A stretch of 22,053 bases of DNA from positions 1 to 22,053 of the forward strand of contig CAZMRK010000142.1 of assembly GCA_964568355.1 (NCBI GenBank), given 5' to 3'. The notes under the pieces were generated by a model. The model saw only the letters and a program-made list of their open reading frames with translations. It was not told the DNA's origin and did no database searches. Below, in pieces: positions 1 to 7,800 of the stretch. Each line of letters opens with the position of its first letter. The stretch's first letter is position 1. This DNA comes from JAJPJX01 sp964568355 (GTDB lineage: Bacteria > Acidobacteriota > Terriglobia > Bryobacterales > Bryobacteraceae). Made by a program: the position numbers and the translations under genes.

Positions 1-184
1 CCCAGGGCCGGTCCAGTTTCATCACCGGCCCCTGGTCCACCGGCGGGCCCAGGCGCAGTTCCGCATGTTCCAGGCGAGCGATCAGGTAGCGGTCTACAAA
101 CAGCTCGCGGCGCGAGCCGATCTCCACCGTCTCCTGCGCTCCCGCCGCCAGCAGAAGCAGGGCCACCGGCCAGAACGGTTTCAT
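1..184 (-). CDS. Secreted protein, 5' end only (LFVD-YLI type, possibly glycosidase-related)
   Basis: Partial gene: the first 61 codons are present and it runs off the left edge. The protein starts MKPFWPVALLLLAAGAQ, a plausible Sec signal peptide with cleavage after AGA near residue 16. The mature start then reads ETVEIGSRRELFVDRYLI. From general knowledge, an N-terminal ELFVD-YLI stretch is common in secreted Acidobacteria and Planctomycetes proteins related to five-bladed glycosidase folds (GH32/GH43-like), but no catalytic part is visible, so this is a hint only. The ATG lies 6 bases after the stop of the IclR gene upstream on the same strand, so the two are very probably co-transcribed. 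There is no clear Shine-Dalgarno sequence, which fits translation coupled to the IclR gene. Confidence 0.65.
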   Translation of the reverse strand, partial: MKPFWPVALLLLAAGAQETVEIGSRRELFVDRYLIARLEHAELRLGPPVDQGPVMKLDRPW

Positions 185-190
185 AGACGG

Positions 191-1024
191 TCAGCGCACG
201 GCGTGCCGGGACTGGACCGCCGGCATCCAGTAGATGGAATCGGGCTCGGCCGAAAGGTCGTGGGCCAGAGATTGGGAGAGCGCCATGGCGGTCTCGATCA
301 GCCGGGCCGCCAGCATGGGCACGTTCTCCGCAGTTACCTGCGCCGTGGTGCCCGCCAGGCTGATGGAGGCGATCACCTGGCCGTCCAGGTTGAAGACCGG
401 CGCGCCGATGCAGCGCAGCCCCAGCTCATCCTCCTCATCGTCTACGGCATAGCCGCGCTCGACGACCCGCTGGAGCTCTTCCTTCAGCTTCTTGCGGGAG
501 CAGATGGTGTTGTCGTTGTGGCGCGGCAGTCCGTGCTCCTTGATGATGCGATCCAGTTCCTCCGAAGGACAATAGGCGATCAGCGCCTTACCCAGGCTGG
601 TGCAGTGCACGTCCATGCGTTTACCGATCCAGGTGGCCAGGCGCACGATGCCGGACGGCTCGCACTTGGAAACCAGGACAGCCTCCTGGTTTTCGAGAAT
701 GGCCAGATGAGTGGTCAGGCCGGTTTCATTCATGAGACCGCGCAGAAACGACATGGCCTGGTCGCGCAGTTTCATCCCACTGATGGCGCTGTTGGCGAGG
801 CTGAGCAGCTTCATGCCAAACAGGTAGCGGCTGGTGCGCTCGTTGCGATAGAGGTAGCCGCGGCGCTGCAGCGTCACCAGCAGGCAGTGCACCGAGCTTT
901 TCGGCAGCCCGGTCTGCACCACCAATTCGGGCAGAGTCAGACCGGCCTTGGAGCGGCCCAGTAGTTCCAGAAGCGTCAGCGCCCGATCGAGCGCGGGGAC
1001 GCTCTGCGTATGAATAGCAGGCAT
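191..1024 (-). CDS. IclR family transcriptional regulator
   Basis: A 277-residue protein of normal IclR-family length. An N-terminal winged helix-turn-helix covers residues about 8-70 (VPALDRALTLLELL, then LTLPELVVQTGLPKSSVHCLL as the HTH, and RRGYLYRN as the wing). A C-terminal IclR effector-binding domain follows at about 85-255 (THLAILENQEAVLV, DVHCTSLGKALIAY, RGYAVDDEEDELGLRCIGAPVF and ASISLAG are typical blocks). IclR proteins are cytoplasmic dimers that bind small organic acids and control nearby catabolic genes. The start is supported by a GGAG Shine-Dalgarno element shortly before the ATG. A 16-bp inverted repeat at 1036-1051, just downstream of a likely promoter, suggests autorepression. 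It is the first gene of a unit with the secreted protein that follows 6 bases later, its most likely target. The effector is unknown. Confidence 0.93.
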   Translation of the reverse strand: MPAIHTQSVPALDRALTLLELLGRSKAGLTLPELVVQTGLPKSSVHCLLVTLQRRGYLYRNERTSRYLFGMKLLSLANSAISGMKLRDQAMSFLRGLMNETGLTTHLAILENQEAVLVSKCEPSGIVRLATWIGKRMDVHCTSLGKALIAYCPSEELDRIIKEHGLPRHNDNTICSRKKLKEELQRVVERGYAVDDEEDELGLRCIGAPVFNLDGQVIASISLAGTTAQVTAENVPMLAARLIETAMALSQSLAHDLSAEPDSIYWMPAVQSRHAVR

Positions 1025-1035
1025 AATCTCCGCTT

Positions 1036-1051
1036 GTCCAGTATCCTGGAC
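1036..1051. promoter_or_regulatory. Inverted repeat, candidate IclR operator
   Basis: GTCCAG-TATC-CTGGAC is a perfect 6-bp-arm dyad 12 bases before the IclR start codon, at the predicted transcription start. A second, looser pair, GGGAC (1053-1057) and GTCCC (1071-1075), brackets the -10 region. IclR-family proteins usually bind short dyads close to their own promoters, so autoregulation is the simplest reading, but that is inference. Confidence 0.45.
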
Positions 1052-1057
1052 TGGGAC

Positions 1058-1085
1058 TTTATCATGATTGGTCCCGTCCAGGCAA
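1058..1085 (-). promoter_or_regulatory. Putative sigma70-type promoter of the IclR gene
   Basis: Read on the minus strand: -35 TTGCCT (1085-1080), a 16-bp spacer and -10 GATAAA (1063-1058). Transcription would start near 1051, at the edge of the inverted repeat 1036-1051, leaving a leader of about 27 bases with a GGAG ribosome site. The assignment rests on consensus similarity only. Confidence 0.45.
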
Positions 1086-1092
1086 GGAGAAA

Positions 1093-1112
1093 ACCGAAAC
1101 TACCGTTTCGGT
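1093..1112. repeat. Perfect dyad ACCGAAAC-TACC-GTTTCGGT, copy 1
   Basis: A 20-bp unit with 8-bp perfect arms and a TACC loop. The identical 20 bases recur at 1158-1177, 65 bp away. This copy lies just upstream of the IclR -35 box and lacks a good T-run, so it may be an operator or an interspersed palindromic repeat rather than a terminator. Confidence 0.6.
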
Positions 1113-1154
1113 CTCAGCTCCACAAGTGCTTCATTCCATTGGGCCGTGCTCGAA

Positions 1155-1180
1155 AAAACCGAAACTACCGTTTCGGTTTT
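1155..1180. terminator. Rho-independent terminator (dyad copy 2) after the ceramidase-like gene
   Basis: AAAACCGAAAC-TACC-GTTTCGGTTTT gives 11-bp perfect arms 12 bases past the stop of the minus-strand gene ending at 1192. On the minus strand the hairpin ends in a run of six T (GTTTCGGTTTTTT), a standard terminator shape. The arms are A/T-rich at their base, so the same element could also work in the other direction. Its 20-bp core is identical to the dyad at 1093-1112. Confidence 0.65.
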
Positions 1181-1191
1181 CCGACACGAGC

Positions 1192-2706
1192 TCAGCTTAC
1201 TTCAGGCGGCACGCGGCCATAGGACCAGGGCTCGCGGAAGGCCGGCGCCTTCTCCGGCTCGGGCATTTTGCCGGGAGCCATCTGGCGCGCCAGCTCCACA
1301 CCGGTATTCACCATCTTGCGGCCGGCGGTGACCTCCAGGTTGCTGTAACTGGTCAGGCGCGTTTCGTATCCTCCGCCGTGCGGTCCGAACGCCTCTTCGG
1401 TCGGCACGTAGCCGACGCAGCCGTTGGCCAGCTCTACCGGGAAAGTCAGCGGGAAAGGGCTCTGCTTCTTGATATCCAGTCCGAGCTGGCAGAAGAACTC
1501 CGCCGGATTGGTGACGAAGACGGCCGGCCCTACCTGGACTGCCTGAACCTCCACGTCGACGACGGGCTCATGATGCAGCATGGCGTCCAGCATTACGGTC
1601 TCTTTGGCGAAGGTCCACTCCGTGACCCCAACCTCTTTGGGGTCGCGCTGGACCATTTCGGTGGCCTGGCGGACCCGCTCGGGCTTGGGAACGCGGCGCG
1701 GGATACGCAGCACCCGGGAGCGCATATCCAGCTTGACGTCGGAGGACGGCACGGCATCGAGCAATACCTTTACGGCTTCGGCTCCTACGCGGCCGCCTAC
1801 CTGCCTGGCCCATTGTTCGGGCCCGGGGTTGGTGTATTTGCTCAGGTTATTCACCTGGGTCACATCGCCGCAGGCCCCCTGTAGATAGACTACCGGTACG
1901 TTGGTATCGAGCGCGCCGCGGACGGTCTGTCCAAGGTAATGGATCCAGTTAGCCGAGATACCGCCCGGGTTCGTGGTGCCGTGGCAGGCGTAATTGACGA
2001 TCACGCCGAGCAGTTTGCCGTCTTTGGTCCAGGCGCCGACCACGCCCACCTGCGGATCGATGGGGCCGGCATAGTCGATGATATCGGGATTCCCCTTGCC
2101 GGGATGGGAATAGGAAAGGCCGTTTTTCATGCGGAGGCGGCGGTTATACCCGACCTTATCTTCATGGCCGCTGCCAAAGCTCAGCCCGGCCTCCTGGCGA
2201 AAACTGTTGGCCTGCAGGACGGCGGCGACGATCTCGGTCCGCACGCGGTCGAGATAGCCGGCATCGGCACAGGAGGACAACTCGTAGGCCAGGCGCCGGA
2301 CCAGGGGAGAGGCGAAATCGTATTCACCGGGCTGCACCATGCCGGTAGGTCCGGAAGAATGGGAATGCGAGGCGCCGATCAGGATGGCATCGGGAGCGAT
2401 GCCCGAGCGCTCATGGATGATCTTCCGGCAGTCCAGCACCAGGTGCCGCGGGATCATCAGCGAATCGATACCGACCAGGGCCACGCGAGTGCGGCCATCG
2501 TCAAACACGGCGGCGCGCACCATGCAGGGGTCGTGAAATTTGCGATGAAAGGCTTTGCCGTAGCCCCCTGGCTGCTCCATGCCCAGTTCCGGGGTGATGT
2601 CCCGCTCCGCGAAGCCGGCCTGAAGACCGCTGCCGGAGGCTTGGGCGAGGGCGGCCGGAGCCAGGGGGGCGGCCATACCGCCCTGAAGAAACTGTCTGCG
2701 ATTCAT
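1192..2706 (-). CDS. Tat-exported neutral/alkaline ceramidase-like hydrolase
   Basis: A 504-residue protein. The N-terminus MNRRQFLQGG followed by an Ala/Pro-rich stretch is a Tat-type signal, so it probably acts in the periplasm or outside. Motifs match the neutral/alkaline non-lysosomal ceramidase N-terminal domain family: GASHSHSSGPTG (residues 111-122, first zinc-type histidine), NYACHGTT (238-245, second histidine), YLQGACGDV (274-282), a Glu in NPAEFF (Glu403) and a Tyr in NGCVGYVPTEEAF (Tyr433). These correspond to the His, His, Glu and Tyr zinc ligands of bacterial neutral ceramidase. It lacks room for the usual C-terminal domain, and family members in this phylum are unlikely all to be true ceramidases; an amidase or ester hydrolase on another substrate is possible. 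An AAGGAG ribosome site 5 bases before the ATG fixes the start. A terminator follows at 1155-1180. Confidence 0.82.
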   Translation of the reverse strand: MNRRQFLQGGMAAPLAPAALAQASGSGLQAGFAERDITPELGMEQPGGYGKAFHRKFHDPCMVRAAVFDDGRTRVALVGIDSLMIPRHLVLDCRKIIHERSGIAPDAILIGASHSHSSGPTGMVQPGEYDFASPLVRRLAYELSSCADAGYLDRVRTEIVAAVLQANSFRQEAGLSFGSGHEDKVGYNRRLRMKNGLSYSHPGKGNPDIIDYAGPIDPQVGVVGAWTKDGKLLGVIVNYACHGTTNPGGISANWIHYLGQTVRGALDTNVPVVYLQGACGDVTQVNNLSKYTNPGPEQWARQVGGRVGAEAVKVLLDAVPSSDVKLDMRSRVLRIPRRVPKPERVRQATEMVQRDPKEVGVTEWTFAKETVMLDAMLHHEPVVDVEVQAVQVGPAVFVTNPAEFFCQLGLDIKKQSPFPLTFPVELANGCVGYVPTEEAFGPHGGGYETRLTSYSNLEVTAGRKMVNTGVELARQMAPGKMPEPEKAPAFREPWSYGRVPPEVS

Positions 2707-2729
2707 CTACACTCCTTCGGGATGTGGAG

Positions 2730-2758
2730 AATATATCAGGTCTGGAGGCGGATTTGTC
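2730..2758 (-). promoter_or_regulatory. Possible promoter of the ceramidase-like gene
   Basis: On the minus strand a TATATT -10-like box (2735-2730) lies about 24 bases upstream of the ATG, with only a weak -35 (GAGACA-like) upstream. It is the most AT-rich point in the divergent gap and the only reasonable candidate there on this strand. Low certainty. Confidence 0.3.
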
Positions 2759-2774
2759 TCCGGCAGACCCCTGT

Positions 2775-2803
2775 TTGCCCGGCCGGTCCGGACATGGTAC
2801 GAT
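2775..2803 (+). promoter_or_regulatory. Putative promoter of the cold-shock gene
   Basis: -35 TTGCCC (2775-2780), a 17-bp spacer and -10 TACGAT (2798-2803). The spacer holds an 8-bp palindrome GTCCGGAC (2786-2793) that could bind a regulator. The start near 2810 would give a leader of roughly 100 bases before the ATG at 2913. Long leaders are usual for cold-shock mRNAs. Confidence 0.45.
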
Positions 2804-2912
2804 GAGGTGGCTTTTGAAATTCTCGCAAGTCGTTTGGACCAGCCTGCCCAAGCACCTGACCTCAATCGATACGCCTGTAATTTAATAGCTAGAAAGAGAA
2901 GTTAACAGAAAC

Positions 2913-3116
2913 ATGAAAGAAACTGGCACGGTGAAGTGGTTTAACGCCGGCAAAGGATACGGATTTATCCAGCGAGAGAACGGGGAAGACGTATTCGTCC
3001 ATTTTTCCGCGATCGAGGCGTCCGGGTATCGCACCCTCGATGAGGGCGCGCGCGTTACGTTCGTTGTAAAGCGCGGGCCGAAGGGCTTCCAGGCTGAACA
3101 AGTTAGCTTAGCGTAG
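2913..3116 (+). CDS. Cold-shock domain protein (CspA family)
   Basis: A 67-residue single cold-shock domain, the usual length. It contains TVKWFNAGKGYGFIQRE (RNP1-type KGYGFI, residues about 14-19) and DVFVHFSAI (RNP2-type VFVHF), then the beta4-beta5 segment ending VVKRGPKGFQAEQVS. These proteins bind single-stranded RNA and DNA in the cytoplasm, melt RNA structure and help translation in the cold or during growth transitions. The ribosome site is weak (GAGAAG, rather far from the ATG). It is an isolated gene with its own promoter and a strong terminator, and nothing ties it to the catabolic genes around it. Confidence 0.97.
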   Translation: MKETGTVKWFNAGKGYGFIQRENGEDVFVHFSAIEASGYRTLDEGARVTFVVKRGPKGFQAEQVSLA

Positions 3117-3132
3117 TCGAGTCGAGTCGAAC

Positions 3133-3172
3133 GCGGCGCCCCCACGGGGGCGCCGCCGAATTGTGTTTGTCC
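3133..3172 (+). terminator. Rho-independent terminator of the cold-shock gene
   Basis: A GC-rich hairpin with 10-bp arms, GCGGCGCCCC (3133-3142) and GGGGCGCCGC (3147-3156), loop CACG, followed by a T-rich tail (CGAATTGTGTTTGT). It sits 16 bases past the stop codon, after a short triple GTCGA tandem (3117-3130), and separates the gene from the convergent M81 gene. Confidence 0.85.
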
Positions 3173-3185
3173 CGCCCGAGGCCGT

Positions 3186-4661
3186 TCAGGCCTGATAGGT
3201 AATTCCCCGATCGAGCGGATAAATGGGCCGGCTAACCCGGCGCCAGGGCATTTTTTCCAGCCTGGCTGTGCTCACCCCGGGGGTATCCACCACAAAAATC
3301 TGTTTGGCGATGGGCTCATAGGCGGCCCGGAATCCGTTCGGCGATTTGACCACCACGATGCGGCAGTAGAGGGGGTCGATGCCGTGGCTGCGGAACAGTT
3401 CCGGATCGACGGTCATGGCCGCCTTTTCCGCGATCAGGATCTTGACCTGGCCGACCTCGAAGACAACGGAGGCGCCCATGGACGTTTCGATTCCGGTGTT
3501 ATAGCCCCTGCCGCGGGGCGTCCAGCGGCCGTCGGAGATCAGGCGCACGCGTCCGGTCACGCGGACCGGCTTGGAATTGCGCCGGTCCAGTTTGCCGCCG
3601 ATGGGGAGGGTGACGGTGGCTCCGACGCCGGCGGCGCTCAGTTTCTTGGCGGCCTCGGGATCGACCAGGTAGATGGCGGCCGGCTCCGTGAGCGGCGCTT
3701 TCAGCAGGTACTTGAGGACGCCGGTGCTGTCGCCAGGCGAGCCCGAACCGGTGCTGTCGGAGGATTCGGAGAGCACGACGGGGCCTTCCTTCGCGGCGAG
3801 AGCCAGTTGGATGGCCTTTTGGGGCGGCGTTAAGGTGAACTCGAATTTGCGGCGGGTGTCCCAGAGTTTCTGGGCCAGCGCGGCGGCATGGCGCTCGGCG
3901 GCGCGCTGTTTGCCGTCGGCGACCACAACGACGGCAGAGCCCATTTCGCGGATATCCATCCACGGCTGCACCGGAAAGACGGAGACGGCTTCGGCCTTGC
4001 CGGAGGCTTCGAGAGCCTGGGCCTTAGAGATCAGGCGGTGGGCCGGGCCGTGCGAGGTCTGCTGATTTTCCGCGTTGACGATGAGCGGCAGCTTACGCCA
4101 TGCCATGACGGGGTTCACCTTGCCGGAGAGCGTCCGCAGCATCAGGCGCGCGGCCTTCTTCCCGGTCTCGTACATATCGATGTGGGGATAGGTGTGATAG
4201 CCGACCAGCGCGGTGGCGCGCTCGCACATGGCGCGGGTGATATTGGCATGCAGATCCAGGCTGACGATGATGGGAATCCTGGCGCCCAGGATCTCGCGCA
4301 CGCGGCCTAGAAAATATCCTTCCACGTCGTCCTCGCCTTCGGCCGTCTGCGCACCATGCATGGCGAGCAGCAGTCCGTCCAGCTTTCCGGCCGCGGAGAG
4401 ACGTTCGAGATAGGCATTTACCAGGCGCGTGAAATCCGGTTTGATCAGGCGATTGGCGGTGATGGCCCAGGCCGCGCCGATGGGGACAACGGTCTGGCGG
4501 GCATCGTTCAGAACTTTGAGGAAGCCACCCATCTCGGTCATCTTGCCGTTGTGGCGCTCGATGACATCCGGACCATAGACAGGGTGAAAGTCCTCATACC
4601 GGGTCATGACCGGAGAGAAGGTGTTGCTCTCCTGGAGTATGGAAGCAATAGCGATTTTCAC
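3186..4661 (-). CDS. M81 family metallopeptidase homologue (MlrC-like), copy 1
   Basis: A 491-residue protein, near full length for the family. It starts MKIAIASILQESNTFSP, the typical M81 N-terminus. Conserved blocks are LLAMHGAQ (residues 99-105), IPIIVSLDLHANIT (129-142, DLHAN), GYHTYPHIDMYETG (154-167, the His-rich metal block), SDSTGSGSPGDST and a C-terminal MlrC-type domain with VVVKSPNGFRAAYEP and VDTPGVST. MlrC hydrolyses the linear tetrapeptide from microcystin; most homologues have no known substrate, so a peptidase or amidase role on another compound is likely. No signal peptide, so cytoplasmic. The start is GTG with no ribosome site; a strong promoter lies so close that the mRNA is nearly leaderless. 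Divergent from the TonB receptor gene. Confidence 0.9.
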   Translation of the reverse strand: MKIAIASILQESNTFSPVMTRYEDFHPVYGPDVIERHNGKMTEMGGFLKVLNDARQTVVPIGAAWAITANRLIKPDFTRLVNAYLERLSAAGKLDGLLLAMHGAQTAEGEDDVEGYFLGRVREILGARIPIIVSLDLHANITRAMCERATALVGYHTYPHIDMYETGKKAARLMLRTLSGKVNPVMAWRKLPLIVNAENQQTSHGPAHRLISKAQALEASGKAEAVSVFPVQPWMDIREMGSAVVVVADGKQRAAERHAAALAQKLWDTRRKFEFTLTPPQKAIQLALAAKEGPVVLSESSDSTGSGSPGDSTGVLKYLLKAPLTEPAAIYLVDPEAAKKLSAAGVGATVTLPIGGKLDRRNSKPVRVTGRVRLISDGRWTPRGRGYNTGIETSMGASVVFEVGQVKILIAEKAAMTVDPELFRSHGIDPLYCRIVVVKSPNGFRAAYEPIAKQIFVVDTPGVSTARLEKMPWRRVSRPIYPLDRGITYQA

Positions 4662-4672
4662 GATCGTCTGCC

Positions 4673-4701
4673 ATTATCTGTGCCGGTGAACACACAGTCA
4701 A
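4673..4701 (-). promoter_or_regulatory. Strong sigma70-type promoter of the M81 gene (near-leaderless)
   Basis: On the minus strand: -35 TTGACT (4701-4696), exactly 17 bp, -10 GATAAT (4678-4673). Transcription should start around 4666, about 5 bases before the GTG at 4661-4659. This explains the missing Shine-Dalgarno sequence. Confidence 0.7.
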
Positions 4702-4736
4702 ACGGAGCGGCTGATGTTAAAAGGGACGGGTTCGTA

Positions 4737-4765
4737 TTGACTCTCTATTCCGACCTGTGTACTAT
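4737..4765 (+). promoter_or_regulatory. Strong sigma70-type promoter of the TonB-dependent receptor gene
   Basis: -35 TTGACT (4737-4742), exactly 17 bp, -10 TACTAT (4760-4765). The start near 4772 leaves a leader of about 124 bases. Its -35 box begins 36 bases from the -35 of the divergent M81 promoter, so one regulator bound between them could control both genes. Confidence 0.7.
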
Positions 4766-4895
4766 TGACCCCAATCTAGGGCTAGGAACGCCAAGTCCGC
4801 TTCCCTCCCGGCCGCGGTTCAGTGCCGGATCAGAACCGCGCAGGTGAGTCAGCGGGCCGAGCGGTCATTTGGTCAGGCAGTTTGGAGGAGCCTCA

Positions 4896-7800
4896 ATGCG
4901 TTTGCCAGGTCGCTGGGTATTGGGTCCTTTGCTTGTCATGGTAACGGGGTTGGCAAGCGGACAAGTCGGCAGTTCTACTCTTACGGGGCGGGTCACCGAC
5001 TCCACCGGAGCCGTGGTCCCTAAAGTTACCGTCTCTATCATTCAAACCGAAACTAACTTCACATTCAGCGGATTTACCAACGAGGGTGGAATCTATCGTG
5101 TTCCCTCCCTATCACCGGGTACTTACCGCATCAGTTTCGAAGCCGCCGGATTCAAGAAGTTTGTGCGCGACGGCGTGGATCTGCGCGCGGGCGATGTATT
5201 GGCGGTGGATGCGGTACTCGAAGTAGGAGCAGTTACCGAGTCGGTGCAAGTTACCGGCGCGGCTCCGCTGCTCGAAACGGAAACCTCGTCTGCGGGCTCG
5301 CTGGTGGAGGGCAATACACTGCATAAGCTGCCGCTATACCAGCGATATATCAATAACACGCTGAACCTGGTGCCGGGTATGACGATGGGCGGATACGGCT
5401 ATGGCGGCAGCCTGGGCAGCTTTCACCTGGCAGGGCAGCGGAACGGAGCGATCGGCATCTTCGAAGACGGAGTCAATGCCAACGATCAAACCGCCGGGAC
5501 CACAGTGATCAAGCCGATTCAGAACTCGGTGGAAGAAGTAAAGGTCCTGACCACGACGCTGCCGGCCGAGTACGGACATTCCGCGGGCGGTGTGATCGCA
5601 GTAGTGAAGAAGAGCGGCACCAACGAGTTTCACGGACTGGCGGCCAATTACGGGCGGACGCGGCCCATGCAACACCGGCTGTTCTTCGACAATCTCAAGA
5701 CTTCCGATCCGCGGCCCGGCTTCCCCAACGGCCTGCCTACCTGGTTTATGCTGCCGGAGGCCAATGCCAGCGGACCAGTGCTGATTCCCAAGGTCTATGA
5801 CGGGCGCAACAAGACGTTCGTCTTTTTCGGCTATCAGAAGCTGATCGAGAAGAAGGCGGCGCAGGTGATCGTGAACACGCCCAACGATGCCATGAAGAAC
5901 GGCGACTTCACGTTCGGCGGCAGGGGCAATCCGATTTACGATCCCAGCACGACGCGGCAGTTGCCGGACGGATCCTGGGTGCGCGATCCGGTGCCCGGAA
6001 ACGTGATTCCGGCGAGCCGGATCAATCCGGTGGCGCAAAAGGTGATCGGCTACAACCCGTGGGTGGCTCCCAACGCACCCGGTTCACTTACGCCGACCGG
6101 TCCGACGAGCAACCTGATCACGGCGGAAAACTCGCGCACCTTCACCGAGGATTACAACACGCGCATCGATCACCAGTTCAGCTCGGCGTTCAAGATCTAC
6201 GGCAGTTATACGTATAACCACATCAGCGGCCTCAACCGCCCGACCAATATCAATCTCCGCCCGTTCGATGGAAGCCAGGGCATCGAAACTCCATTTACCG
6301 CGAAGAACTTCTCGGTAGGCGCGACCTATGTAATCAGCCCGACCACCATCAACGATGCGCGCGTCGGGTATTTCCGGGTCAGGAACGATACGGTTTCCTA
6401 TTCCCAAGGCGGCAACTGGCCTCAGCAGTTAGGCATACCCAATGTGGACAATACGCTTATGCCGCAGTTCGGAGCTCCGGGCGGCACGCGCTACGACCAG
6501 AGCGGCATTTACGGACTGATCGGCAACGGGCCGAGCCGGAACATCAACGAGACGATCTCGTTCCGCGACGATCTCACCAAGGTGGTGGGTAAGCATGCCT
6601 TCAAGATGGGATATGAGCTATTGCGCTTCCGGCTCAATTCCACGACGACCAACCGGCCCAGCGGCGCCTTCTACTTCGATACGATGACGGCGGGACTGCA
6701 GCCGAACGGTCAGCCGGTGCCGAATACGGGGAACACGTTCGCCGGGTTCCTGTTCGGATATGTGCGGGAAGCTTATTTCGACGCCGAGCTGACGTCCTGG
6801 CTGCCGCGCTCTTCGATCAACAGCTTCTATTTCCAGGACGATTGGAAGGTGAGTCCGACGCTGACGCTGAACCTGGGCGTGCGGTATAGCAATGAGAGCC
6901 CTTACAACACGAAGTACGGCTTGCAGAGTAACTTCGATCCGACCGCCACGGATCCGCTGACCGGACTGAAGGGCGCGATTATCCATCCGAGCGGCGCGCT
7001 CAACACCCGGGACAATAACAACTTCCAGCCGCGGGTCGGCATGGCCTGGCATCCGTTTTCAAAGTTGGTCTTCCGCGGGGGATTTGCGGTCAACACGGTG
7101 GATGTCAAGTTCCCGCAGTCGCGCACGCAGTTCGATGAATACGTGGCGGTGAACGACCAGGTGCGGGCGACCGGCGATCCGCGGCCGCTGTTCCTGATCA
7201 ACCAGGGGCCGCCGGCGATCACGTTTCCGGTGCGCGACAACAATACCGCTCTGTTCGTAAATCCTGCTGCGAACTATAGCGGGCGCAACGTGGAGTGGTG
7301 GGATCCGGCCCTGCGCAATCCCTACGTGATGAATTTCAACGCGAGCATCCAGTACCAGGTTGCGCAGGACTATCTGGTGGAGATGATGTATCAGGGCTCG
7401 GCGGGAGTAGGCCTGGTCGAGCGGTGGCAGTACAATACCTTCCCAATCGATTTCGCCGAGGGCGATCCGGCGCTTCAGAACCGGGTGTTCGCGGCGGCGC
7501 AGAACTACCGGCCGTTTCCGAACTTCGGCAACGTCTATGACCGGTCCAATTTCGGGCACTCGACGTTCCACTCGGGCACCATCAAGGTGGAGAAACGCTA
7601 TTCCCACGGGTTGACGTTCAGCAGCTTCTACACTTTTTCCAAAGCGATCAACAGCCAGGACACGGACAACTCGGGCACGGGGGTGGCGCCGATCCAGAAC
7701 CGGTCGCTCGAAAAGGCGCGCGCGGGATACGATCGCAACCATCGCCTGATCGCGTTCGCCACGTATGAGCTGCCAGTAGGACGGGGCAAGAGGTGGATGA

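Noticed and set aside
1158..1177. Dyad repeats as a possible CRISPR remnant
   Set aside because: There are only two copies, 65 bp apart, with no spacer series or cas gene; perfect dyads with a T-run fit a terminator better.
4869..4895. Upstream TTG start for the TonB receptor
   Set aside because: A strong GGAGGAG lies at the right distance from ATG 4896, which also begins a normal signal peptide.
5045..5058. CCGAAACTA inside the receptor gene resembling the 20-bp dyad
   Set aside because: Only half an arm matches and no inverted partner follows, so it is chance.
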